Part shown: one piece after another, positions 43,326-51,884 of the stretch | How the letters are laid out: the number at the start of each line of letters is the position of its first letter | How positions within the stretch are numbered: position 1 is the first letter of the stretch | Origin: Fodinibius saliphilus | GTDB lineage: Bacteria; Bacteroidota; Rhodothermia; Balneolales; Balneolaceae | Length of the DNA: 64,000 bases | Assembly (NCBI RefSeq): GCF_005869845.1 | Contig: NZ_VAWF01000003.1 | Coordinates: 1-64,000 of the forward strand | Direction: 5' to 3' | Notes under the pieces: generated by a model | What the model was told of the DNA's origin: nothing | Databases searched by the model: none | The model's input: the letters and a program-made list of their open reading frames with translations, nothing else | Position numbers and translations under genes: made by a program

Positions 43326-46300
43326 TTATTTAATTACAGTAATAGGTATAGATTGAGTGCCATTGTTCGTTTTAAGTTGAATAAAATAGGTACCACTGCT
43401 TAGGTTCTTTGCTTCGAACGGTACAAACCGAGGCCCTGCATCCATGTTGGTATTTTTGAGCGTGCGTACTTTTCGACCTAATACATCGAATACAGTGAGA
43501 GTAACCTTGGATTGAGTCGCCAGGTTAAAGTGAATATTCGTTTCTTTACGAAATGGATTGGGATAATTTTGAAATAACTTGGTCTCTGAGGGTATTTTAT
43601 CGGCCACTGCCGTACCAGTTGGGGATACCTCAAAAAGATTTCGGGAGCGTGCTTCTGAAATCTGATCCTTCAGTAGGGTGGTTGTATTCCCAAAAGCATA
43701 AATAAATCCTGCAGTAATTTCTGTACCGGGATTCAGGGTATAAGGGCCAGATGCAGTAACTGCCGAAACATCAGTGTTTGCAATATCTGTTCTCATTTTT
43801 CCGGCTTTTAAAGCAATACTTTTTTCAGCATCTGTAAAGCCATCATACAGTCCAAAGGTGACTGAGTCTTGTCTGCCTTCAATTGTATTATCAATGGCTA
43901 AAACGCTGGATATAGGACCAAGGTGAGCTACTGCAACAATTGGGGCCGTAGAAGATGGAGAGGCCTCAGAGAGATACAGTATGCTATCTGATTTGCTATA
44001 GTTAATACTATTATTCCCGGAATCACCGATGTCCCAATCATTGAAGAGACCTATATATAGGTTTTCCAAACGGGCAAAAGAAGAAGGATTTTGGATAGTG
44101 TATTTAAGAAATACAACATTACTCAGTGCTGGCTCATCAAACGAATAAGTTTCTAAATCAATTATTGCATTGCCTGTAGTATCAGTCTTGGTAGTAAAAC
44201 GAGCAGTGCCTTTTATTCCATTAAAGATTTGCTCAGGTATAAATACTTGTTGAGAGATAAAATCTTTGGAAAGCCCATTTTCTGCTCGGCTCGCATCAAT
44301 AATATCACCGTTCATCTCCAGTATTAGCCCGCCTTCAAAAAGGAGGTTATCTGTTTCCAGGTATCCCCCGGTGCCATCGGGTATCCGGGGAATGAAGCCT
44401 ATACCTCCTGAACCTGAAAGGGGATCCGTAAATCCAATGGTACCATCTCCTGCAAGTGAGGTTTTGACATTGTTGGCAGCCACAATGTCGTATAAAAGAT
44501 TTTTATACTGCAATATTCGAAAATCAGTATACCCCTGATTTGAATCAGTAAGGTCTAGTTTAAAAGTAGGGGTCTGACTGAGATCAAAACTATTGCTTAG
44601 CGTAATGGGGTAGCTGATACTTATTGTATCTCCATTTGCAATAGAGCCTAGCTGTTTTGTGTCATTATTTATTTCAATGCCGTCTTGGGTAATGGCATTG
44701 AGCGTTGCATTTAAAGCAGTGGTGCTTTTTCCGAGGTTTGCCAATTTTACCTTAACTGTACCGTTCTCTCCAAGCGTGAGTTTATCTCCATTGGTGTCCA
44801 TAAATTGTCGAGATATCACTTTTATGCCGGGATAGTCAGTGTTAAGAGTGTGAAAAGCATCAATTGAACCATGCCCAAGTTTATATTGGTAATCTTGGGG
44901 GTTTATATCATCAATAAATGTTGCCGAGGAACGTATTTGCAAGCCTATACGCTCAGCCTTCCAGCCAGGGTGGATAGCTTTAGCAAGTGCTGCAAGTCCG
45001 CTTACTATCGGGGTAGCCATCGAGGTGCCTGTTTTTGTAACTAGCGTGCTGTTAAATGAAGTGCTAAGAATATCAGTTCCGGTAGCCAGCACATCCAACT
45101 TATAGCCGACATTAGAATAATTTGCCACAAGGTTGCTTGATTCAACAGATCCAACACTAAGTACTTTGTCATAAGCTGCAGGAAAGCCAATTTTTTGACT
45201 TGCATCATTACCGGATGCTGCCACAACAAGTGCCCCCATCTCTGTGGCTAGGTTTATGATATCCTGTTCAGCTTTTGAGGCCCCGCTACCGCCCCAGCTA
45301 CAGTTAATAATATCAGCTCCATTTTCTGCGGCATAAATAATTCCTTCGAACCCAAATCCAATTGAATTCGATTCATCGGTGTCAGGGGTGCTTGGATCAT
45401 CCGGGATACCACCGGTTTTGACAGGCATATAAATGGCTGTAAAAGCAGCACCTGCTACTCCAGTATTATTGTCGGTCTCTGCTGCTGCGATCCCGGCCAC
45501 ATGTGTGCCGTGGTCGGTACCATCATGGATAGGGTTATTATCTTGTTCAATGGTATTAGCTGATGTGCCTGAATCCCAAAAATCCCATCCAAAGATATCA
45601 TCAGTATAGCTATTGTTATCAGTATCGAGGTTATCCATAAAAGGTGAATTGTCACCAAATACATCTTTTAAGTCTATACTTCCATCCCCATTGTAATCCT
45701 CTCCATTTTGATTTAAATAGGTATCGATTTCGGTTGAGGTAATGGTGTTGTCATTATTTTGGTCTACCTGGGATTGTAGGGTAGGAGGGATTTCATCTTG
45801 GTTAACCCATAGATTTGCGTCTAGTTCGGGGTGCGTATATCCCACCCCTCCATCATTAATGGCAATAATTACCTCCCGTGTTCCCTTGCTCAGATTCCAA
45901 GCATCTTTAAAATTATGGGTGTCTATAAATTTTTCCAGGTTTGGATCGTTCGGTTCATAGTTCATTTTCCGAACATATCTGGGTTCAGCATACTCTACAC
46001 CGGGCATCTGACTAAGTTTCTGTGCCAGCAAGAGTGGAGAAATTGCCTTATTAAAAAACACTTCTTGTATTCTTAATACTTCATTACCCGAAGAGAGGCC
46101 TTTCCTTTGAATATTTTGGCGTAACTGTTTATTCAATAAAGGTTTGGTAGTACGCATGCCATTGTTAAAGAGTACCTTTTCTACAGCTTCTTTGGGCTTC
46201 TGTCGGTTCTTGGTGTTAAGGTTTTGAAGTTGCTGTTCTGATTTATACTTGATGATAAGGCGATCAGGAAAAAAGTTTCTTTGTTGTCCATAGGAGGTTA

Positions 46301-46349
46301 AGGAACAGTAAAGAAATAATATAAGTGGGAAGAATAGTTTTTTTAACAT
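43326..46349 (-). CDS. Secreted S8 serine protease with type IX secretion tail
   Basis: A 1007-residue subtilase. The start is taken at MLKKLFFPLILF, a signal peptide cut near residue 21; an upstream frame to 46415 adds a non-signal extension. A propeptide (about 25-130) precedes the S8 domain, with Asp166 (INDGGVGYTHPEL), His283 (DHGTHVAGIA) and Ser443 (TKTGTSMATP). Three EF-hand/dockerin-like Asp-rich loops are inserted between the Asp and His (about 197-254). A long beta-rich region follows, then a C-terminal Por sorting domain of about 80 residues (LFQNYPNPFRKETNIHF, VLGRKVRTL, SSGTYFIQL). The tail implies type IX secretion, and the loops suggest calcium dependence. Confidence 0.93.
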   Translation of the reverse strand: MLKKLFFPLILFLYCSLTSYGQQRNFFPDRLIIKYKSEQQLQNLNTKNRQKPKEAVEKVLFNNGMRTTKPLLNKQLRQNIQRKGLSSGNEVLRIQEVFFNKAISPLLLAQKLSQMPGVEYAEPRYVRKMNYEPNDPNLEKFIDTHNFKDAWNLSKGTREVIIAINDGGVGYTHPELDANLWVNQDEIPPTLQSQVDQNNDNTITSTEIDTYLNQNGEDYNGDGSIDLKDVFGDNSPFMDNLDTDNNSYTDDIFGWDFWDSGTSANTIEQDNNPIHDGTDHGTHVAGIAAAETDNNTGVAGAAFTAIYMPVKTGGIPDDPSTPDTDESNSIGFGFEGIIYAAENGADIINCSWGGSGASKAEQDIINLATEMGALVVAASGNDASQKIGFPAAYDKVLSVGSVESSNLVANYSNVGYKLDVLATGTDILSTSFNSTLVTKTGTSMATPIVSGLAALAKAIHPGWKAERIGLQIRSSATFIDDINPQDYQYKLGHGSIDAFHTLNTDYPGIKVISRQFMDTNGDKLTLGENGTVKVKLANLGKSTTALNATLNAITQDGIEINNDTKQLGSIANGDTISISYPITLSNSFDLSQTPTFKLDLTDSNQGYTDFRILQYKNLLYDIVAANNVKTSLAGDGTIGFTDPLSGSGGIGFIPRIPDGTGGYLETDNLLFEGGLILEMNGDIIDASRAENGLSKDFISQQVFIPEQIFNGIKGTARFTTKTDTTGNAIIDLETYSFDEPALSNVVFLKYTIQNPSSFARLENLYIGLFNDWDIGDSGNNSINYSKSDSILYLSEASPSSTAPIVAVAHLGPISSVLAIDNTIEGRQDSVTFGLYDGFTDAEKSIALKAGKMRTDIANTDVSAVTASGPYTLNPGTEITAGFIYAFGNTTTLLKDQISEARSRNLFEVSPTGTAVADKIPSETKLFQNYPNPFRKETNIHFNLATQSKVTLTVFDVLGRKVRTLKNTNMDAGPRFVPFEAKNLSSGTYFIQLKTNNGTQSIPITVIK

Positions 46350-46653
46350 AAGCTGATTTATGTGTGCAAAATATTCATAGGTTATATAAATAAAAGCTAG
46401 AAATCCCTGGACCAATCCAAAAATCTATATTATAAGGTTATGCTTATCCAGACTTGAACTGTTTTTGTTTGATACGTACTCATTATATCATAATATCTAT
46501 GATGAATTGACCTCAAATATTGTCCCATATATAGCTGATTTGTGTGGCAACATTATTGATTTAAGTCAGTTATTGTAACTGTACAAATTATTAGGCAATT
46601 TTACAGGCCGTTTAAATGCTTTTCTAATAGAATTTACCAACAAATTGACGCAC
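46350..46653. other. Intergenic region, divergent promoters
   Basis: About 300 AT-rich bases between the divergent protease and outer-membrane protein genes. No coding frame, RNA gene or strong hairpin was recognised, so promoters only are assumed. Confidence 0.55.
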
Positions 46654-47310
46654 ATGATTAAGCAAGTATTTGATTCGTTTTACAGTTATTTAGGAATAGT
46701 GGCATCTGTTATGCTGCTGTCGGTTGTTATTTGTAATCCTGTTGCTGCCCAAACTGATAATGCCGCTTCTGAGGAAGATCAATTTAAGTTGCTTCGTTCT
46801 GATGTGGGTATTCATGGATTAACCGTAAATTTACACCAGCTTAGCAATTTGACCTATAAAAAAAGTGATACTCTTCAGTTTGATGGAACTTCCGAACTGG
46901 AATTTGTATATCGGAATGTGCGTATGATGTCGCAACGCCTTGGCGTAGGATATCAGCTGATGACCAGTTTTTTTACCGGGGGCGATGATTCCAACTTTGG
47001 TGTTGGAAGTTGGGGGCTTGGACCTGTTGTTCGTGCCTATCCATTTCGCTCAGACCAATTTCAGCCATACGTTCAGTTAAATTCGTTATTTGGAAATAAC
47101 CTGGGAGTAGGTCGATTAGCTAATACCCAAAAAGTTTCAAAAGGATTCAGAGTACGATTTGGATTGCGTGCCGGTTTGGCTGTTCGAATCAGTAATGGCT
47201 TTGGTGTATTTACAGAAGTGGGATATGATTGGGAAAGTAGTCGTATCTTTAAAGCAGATTCTAGGTCATTCCAGACAAATATTGGTTTCGATTTTTACCT
47301 CTTTAACTAA
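46654..47310 (+). CDS. Outer membrane beta-barrel protein, OmpA-like barrel
   Basis: A 218-residue exported protein. A signal peptide of about 35 residues (hydrophobic IVASVMLLSVVICNPVAAQ) is followed by a small eight-strand type barrel with alternating hydrophobics (VNLHQLSNLTYKKSDTLQFD, VRFGLRAGLAVRISNGFGVF) and a terminal DFYLFN. No domain beyond the barrel is visible. The start is ATG 46654, as TTG 46645 only adds three residues. Function unknown; likely a porin-like or structural small barrel. A strong terminator follows. Confidence 0.78.
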   Translation: MIKQVFDSFYSYLGIVASVMLLSVVICNPVAAQTDNAASEEDQFKLLRSDVGIHGLTVNLHQLSNLTYKKSDTLQFDGTSELEFVYRNVRMMSQRLGVGYQLMTSFFTGGDDSNFGVGSWGLGPVVRAYPFRSDQFQPYVQLNSLFGNNLGVGRLANTQKVSKGFRVRFGLRAGLAVRISNGFGVFTEVGYDWESSRIFKADSRSFQTNIGFDFYLFN

Positions 47311-47343
47311 GAGCTTGTAAAAAAGATAAAAACCTTAGGTATA

Positions 47344-47376
47344 TTGATGCCATCACTTTCTTTGTGATGGCATCAA
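47344..47376 (+). terminator. Strong intergenic hairpin terminator
   Basis: A perfect 13-base stem (TTGATGCCATCAC with its complement, seven-base loop) lies 33 bases after the barrel gene and 18 before the end of the convergent gamma-glutamyltransferase gene. The tail TTATTT follows on the plus strand. Confidence 0.8.
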
Positions 47377-47394
47377 TTATTTAAAAAGAAAAGA

Positions 47395-49125
47395 TTAGTA
47401 CCCGGAAGCTTGCCCATCTTTCCGAGATTCTGAGGCCCCATAATAGACCCCTTCTTCGGCATCCCACATGATGGCTTGGTATCCGCCATAACCGCCCACA
47501 TCAAAAGCAACATCGTGGCCTCGCTTCATTAGCTCTCTGGCGGTTTTATAAGAGTAGCCTGATTCCAAGTTAAGAGTACCTGTATCCTGCAAGTATTCAT
47601 TAGCAGCATCGGTAGGTTGAGTAGATCCGGTGTGACGCCAGCGTGCAGCATCCCCGGCTTCCTGCAGGTTCATTCCAAAATCGATTATGTTAGTAATTAT
47701 TTGGGTATGCCCCTGTGGTTGCATCGCTCCTCCCATAACCCCAAAACTCATGAATGGTTTACCATCTTTCATTACAAAAGCAGGTATAATGGTATGGAAC
47801 GGTCGTTTCCCGGCTTCATAAACGTTGGCATGATCGGGATCCATAGAGAACAGTTCGCCTCGATCCTGAAATACAAATCCTGTGCCGGGCACCACAATTC
47901 CTGATCCCATGCCCCTGAAGTTACTTTGAATCAGGGAAACCATATTACCTTCTTTGTCTGCGGTAGTCAGGTAGATAGTATCACCTTCTTCCAGGCCCGA
48001 CATACCGGGCTTTATATTGCGAGAAGCGTAGTTCCCAATTTTTTTTGCACGTTTTTGGGCATACTCTTTTGAGATAAGCTTTTGAACTGGGACGTCTGAA
48101 AAAGCCATGTCGGCATAAAATTTTGCCCGATCTTCAAAAGCCAGTTTTTTAGCTTCGGTCATAGTATGGAGCGCTTCTACACTACCATAACCCATTTCGC
48201 TGAGGTTAAACTCTTCGAGTATTTGTAGCATCTGCAAGGCTGCTATTCCTTGTCCATTGGGGGGAAGCTCATAGACGTCATAACCCCGATAATTAACCGA
48301 AACAGGATCTACCCATGTAGAGGTATGTTGTTCAAAGTCTTTCTTGCGTAAATACCCTCCGTTTTCACGCATGAAGGCATCAACCATTTCAGCTATTTTG
48401 CCGTTGTAAAAAGCATCGCGCCCTTTTTCCGCAAGTAATTCATAGGTATCGGCAAGTTCAGGACGTTTCATGATTTCTCCTTTCTCGGGAGCTTCACCGT
48501 TTATAGTCATTTCCTCTTTAAATGCACCGGGGCGGTCATTGTGGATGCGTGCCCCGATATCCCAATAGTAAGCGATTAGCTCGCTAACAGGGAACCCTTT
48601 GCGGGCGTATTCTATGGAAGGGGCAAGAAGGTTGTCCATCGACATATTGCCCAGTTTGTTGTGAAGCTCAAACCAGCCGTCAACAGCACCGGGTACAGAA
48701 ATAGGAAGCACGCCATAGGCCGGTATGCCTTCACTATCGCGTTCGTTGATCTCCTTTTTCAACTGTTCATAAGAGAGGCCTTTTGGAGAACGCCCACTGG
48801 CATTGAGGCCGTACAACTTCTGATCTTCAGCCGACCATACAATAGCGAAGAGATCGCCTCCAATGCCACTACCTGTGGGTTCCATTAATCCCAAGGCAGC
48901 ATTAGCAGCAATGGCGGCATCAATCGCATTGCCACCGTTTTTAAGTATGTCTAAACCAATTTGTGTCGCTAAAGGCTGGCTGGTCGCTACCATTCCATTT
49001 TGGCCAATAACTTCAGAGCGGGTGGCAAAAGGTTCACCGGTAACCCTATCAGCTTGGGCCTGTGACGAAAAGGTAAAGCAAGACAGAAGAACTAGAAAAC
49101 CTAAAAAAGAGGTAATATTTCTCAT
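47395..49125 (-). CDS. ggt: Gamma-glutamyltransferase
   Basis: A 576-residue secreted N-terminal-nucleophile enzyme that cleaves glutathione or gamma-glutamyl peptides in the periplasm. Signal peptide at residues 1-23. Family phrases include NGMVATSQPLATQIGLDILKNGGNAIDAA, PTGSGIGGDLFAI, PPNGQGIAALQML and GVMGGAMQPQGHTQI. The autoprocessing Thr that becomes the small-subunit N-terminus is in EEGDTIYLTTADKEGN, and the SLIQSNFRGMGSGI part follows. Length matches the precursor. Monocistronic. Confidence 0.95.
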   Translation of the reverse strand: MRNITSFLGFLVLLSCFTFSSQAQADRVTGEPFATRSEVIGQNGMVATSQPLATQIGLDILKNGGNAIDAAIAANAALGLMEPTGSGIGGDLFAIVWSAEDQKLYGLNASGRSPKGLSYEQLKKEINERDSEGIPAYGVLPISVPGAVDGWFELHNKLGNMSMDNLLAPSIEYARKGFPVSELIAYYWDIGARIHNDRPGAFKEEMTINGEAPEKGEIMKRPELADTYELLAEKGRDAFYNGKIAEMVDAFMRENGGYLRKKDFEQHTSTWVDPVSVNYRGYDVYELPPNGQGIAALQMLQILEEFNLSEMGYGSVEALHTMTEAKKLAFEDRAKFYADMAFSDVPVQKLISKEYAQKRAKKIGNYASRNIKPGMSGLEEGDTIYLTTADKEGNMVSLIQSNFRGMGSGIVVPGTGFVFQDRGELFSMDPDHANVYEAGKRPFHTIIPAFVMKDGKPFMSFGVMGGAMQPQGHTQIITNIIDFGMNLQEAGDAARWRHTGSTQPTDAANEYLQDTGTLNLESGYSYKTARELMKRGHDVAFDVGGYGGYQAIMWDAEEGVYYGASESRKDGQASGY

Positions 49126-49215
49126 AGTATAAAAAGATTTATTTAGGATGCTCTTATACTATAAGAAAAATGTAGCTTTTATTATGTAAAAAGCTTTTTA
49201 GGGGATGTGGGAATA

Positions 49216-49674
49216 TTAATTGATGTTCAGGTCATCATGTGGACGTTTAAGAGAGTCAGGTAACTCTTCCTTTTCTTCTCTCAGTTGTTGCACATATTTA
49301 GTTCGTTTGACCACTCCGCGACGAATGCCAAAGAAAGCTCCCAGGAAAGCTGAAAATATTGTTGTAAGTACAAAGAGTAGTTCTGTTTCGGCCAGGCCAA
49401 CGTCTTTCGTATAGACCCAAAAGATCGTAGGCAGAATAGTAAAGAAAGCCATCAGGTAACAAACCCAATTGATATTAACTGCTTTCATTATAAAGCGACG
49501 GCTAAACCCAAAGTTGAGGTTTAGGTACACCAATCCAAAGCCAAATAGAAAGAGGTAGCCGGTACTGCCTTCGGCAGCTACATATTGAATGTAGTTATGG
49601 GAAAGCAGGATAATAGCCAGTCCAAATACGATGGAGCCTGTTACAAAAGCGAAAGTGCGTTGCCAGTTTATCAT
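49216..49674 (-). CDS. Uncharacterised four-helix membrane protein
   Basis: A 152-residue inner-membrane protein with about four hydrophobic segments (FAFVTGSIVFGLAIILLS, GYLFLFGFGLVYLNLNFG, WVCYLMAFFTILPTIFWVY, LLFVLTTIFSAFLGAFFG) and a basic then acidic C-terminal tail (about 125-152). I recognise no family. Its start and flanks are ordinary. It lies between the Ggt gene and the EnvC-like gene, all on the minus strand, but with a 100-base gap it is probably its own unit. Confidence 0.7.
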   Translation of the reverse strand: MINWQRTFAFVTGSIVFGLAIILLSHNYIQYVAAEGSTGYLFLFGFGLVYLNLNFGFSRRFIMKAVNINWVCYLMAFFTILPTIFWVYTKDVGLAETELLFVLTTIFSAFLGAFFGIRRGVVKRTKYVQQLREEKEELPDSLKRPHDDLNIN

Positions 49675-49776
49675 GGAAAGGTTGTATTATAGTCTATAAT
49701 TGGTGGTCGAGGCTCAGTTTTTTGCTAAAGAAAATATGAAGGTTAAAATACCAACAATTGAGAGGCAAAGCCAGAG

Positions 49777-51132
49777 TTAATATGTGCTTGATACAGCATC
49801 GGAGCGCAGCCACTTTTCGGGATCTAAAAAGTCATTATTTTCACGGATAAGGAAAAAGAGGCTTTCGCCTTGTGAAGAAAAAGAATCACCTGCTAGTCCG
49901 ATAACATCACCTTCTTGTATAATCTGATCCTTGTGAACGTTTATCTGGCTTAGATTTCCATAAGCGGTAATAAAGCGACCATGCTTTACTAACACAACAT
50001 CACCATAGAGCTGGAAGGGTTGAATGGCGATAACGTACCCCTTATGAACAGCACGTACCGATTCCTCAGGGTCTGTTACAATTTCAATTCCGGGATTCTG
50101 GGTTTTGGTTCCATATACCGGATGGCGGCGGGTACCAAAATGTTCGGCTACTGTTTTACTGTCTACCGGCCAGGGTAGCTGTCCTTTTTGTCGGGCAAAC
50201 TGTTTTTCCACTCTTTTGAGTTCTTCAGAACTCATAAAGTTTCGTTTTTCTATAGGTTTGGAATACTTTGCTACTGCTTTGGCCCGTTTGGTTTCATCTT
50301 CAATTTCTTTAGCTGCAGCCAGCTTACGCTTTCGCTCAGCCTCAAGGCTTTTTAAACGTTTCTCTCGAAGCTTTTTTGCTTCTCGTATATACTTACTGAG
50401 ATCTTTTTTAAAGCTGTTCAGCTTTTTTTTCGTTTGTTCTTGGTCTTCTTTCAGCTCTTGTTTGTTTTCGCGAAGTAGCGCTACGTTTTTAGCTTGCTGT
50501 TTTCTTTTTTCGGCCAGCCTCTTTTTCTCCTGTTTAATTTTGGAGAGTGTGCGCTCATTTTTTTGACGTGCTTCAACAAGCTGTTCTTTTGTTTTCTTTA
50601 GCTCTTTTTGTGCTTCTCGGATTTGGTGAGCCTGCTTTTCTCTAAAGTCATTAAATTGTTCTAGGTAATAAGAGCGAACCAGCATTTGATTAATTGAAGA
50701 GGAGGAGAAAATAAGTGCCAACTGAGAGGTTCGTCCGTGTTTATACAAATAATCCAAGGTTTTTTTATGATCTGTAACCAGCTTTTCTAGCTTATCCTGT
50801 TTCTCTTTAAGAGATCGGGTGGTTATTTGTAGTTCCTCTTTGATCTGTGCTCGTTCATCTCTGAGCTTTTCCAATTTTTGATCTTGAAGGGCAATAAGAT
50901 TTCTAAGATCCTGATACTTTTGATATAAGGTCTCATATTTTTTATCGGCCAGCTGTATCCGTTCTTCATATTTTTCTATCTGCCTGGAAAGCTGCTGGAT
51001 TTTATTGCGCGTTTCTTCTTGTTTCTCAATTACCTTTTTGCGCATTGCCCTGTAATCTTGGGCAAAAACAGTTGAGGCACAAAGCAGTAAAATGAAAATA
51101 GCTAATATGTAAAAGCGGCGCGTATTCATCAT
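49777..51132 (-). CDS. EnvC-like M23 domain protein, murein hydrolase activator
   Basis: A 451-residue exported protein. Signal peptide at residues 1-25, then a long coiled coil (about 28-310; very rich in Lys, Glu, Gln) as in EnvC, then a LytM/M23 fold (about 330-450; HFGTRRHPVYGTKTQNPGIEIV, VKHGRFITAYGNLSQI). The metal-binding residues of active M23 peptidases look lost: Asn replaces the first His, and YGNL replaces YxHL. Such degenerate LytM proteins activate amidases during division. Two Met codons at 51132 and 51129 could start it. It overlaps the DUF4292 gene by four bases (ATGA). Confidence 0.88.
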   Translation of the reverse strand: MMNTRRFYILAIFILLLCASTVFAQDYRAMRKKVIEKQEETRNKIQQLSRQIEKYEERIQLADKKYETLYQKYQDLRNLIALQDQKLEKLRDERAQIKEELQITTRSLKEKQDKLEKLVTDHKKTLDYLYKHGRTSQLALIFSSSSINQMLVRSYYLEQFNDFREKQAHQIREAQKELKKTKEQLVEARQKNERTLSKIKQEKKRLAEKRKQQAKNVALLRENKQELKEDQEQTKKKLNSFKKDLSKYIREAKKLREKRLKSLEAERKRKLAAAKEIEDETKRAKAVAKYSKPIEKRNFMSSEELKRVEKQFARQKGQLPWPVDSKTVAEHFGTRRHPVYGTKTQNPGIEIVTDPEESVRAVHKGYVIAIQPFQLYGDVVLVKHGRFITAYGNLSQINVHKDQIIQEGDVIGLAGDSFSSQGESLFFLIRENNDFLDPEKWLRSDAVSSTY

Positions 51133-51884
51133 CGATGATAAACAGGTATGTCGTCTGGGTAGTTAATGTGTAAGTTACCTAAATCGGGGTTTAAATCAAG
51201 TGAAGTAAGTTGTAATGCGATTTTTGATTTTTTCTCTGCGCCAAAGATACTAATTCTTCGGGGAAGGGTGAACCGTCCTACCGTTCCGTAGGCATCGTAC
51301 TGGATTTTGGAATAGGGCAATGTAGTGTTATTGGGTTGTTCAATTTGGCGAATATTATAGCTTTTTTTATCAATATAAATTAGGGTACCGGATGAAAGAG
51401 CAAGTTTATATAAAGATTCATTTTCAAAGACATCTGATACTTCATCAGGTGTGAATGGGTAATTTATAAGCTGTAATATATTTAAGGAAGCCAGTTTGTT
51501 AATCCGCTGAAGATTACCACTGCGGACAGCTATTTTGCGTACATATTTATCGATCTTATTATAAACTGTCAGCGTATCTCCATCGGTAAGCAGTTCTCCA
51601 CCTTTTATGCCGATCCCGTTACGAATTTTAACCAAGCTTTTAGATCTATTACTCATAAAAATAATCGTAACCCGTTCAGTGTTGCCGGGCTCACTGACGA
51701 TAGCACGTCCTTCCCCTGTTAAAGCATGCAATGTAGAGCGGTAATCAGGAATTTTATTTACAACTACAGATGGTTTAATCTGTGACACTTGATACCCTTC
51801 TTTACTTATTTTTCGGGGTGTAGTACAGGAAACCAATCCCAATATGAACAGGGAAAGTAATGTTAGATATAACCGTTTATTCAC
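51129..51884 (-). CDS. DUF4292 lipoprotein
   Basis: A 251-residue lipoprotein with lipobox GLVSC (Cys20). The rest is beta-rich (TIIFMSNRSKSLVKIRNGIGI, TLTVYNKIDKYV, YSKIQYDAYGTVGRFTLP) and matches the DUF4292 family of Bacteroidota by its conserved order with a TPR protein before and an M23 protein after. The fold resembles LolA/LolB-like half-barrels, so a lipid-handling role is possible but unproven. It overlaps the TPR gene by 8 bases. Confidence 0.82.
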   Translation of the reverse strand: MNKRLYLTLLSLFILGLVSCTTPRKISKEGYQVSQIKPSVVVNKIPDYRSTLHALTGEGRAIVSEPGNTERVTIIFMSNRSKSLVKIRNGIGIKGGELLTDGDTLTVYNKIDKYVRKIAVRSGNLQRINKLASLNILQLINYPFTPDEVSDVFENESLYKLALSSGTLIYIDKKSYNIRQIEQPNNTTLPYSKIQYDAYGTVGRFTLPRRISIFGAEKKSKIALQLTSLDLNPDLGNLHINYPDDIPVYHR

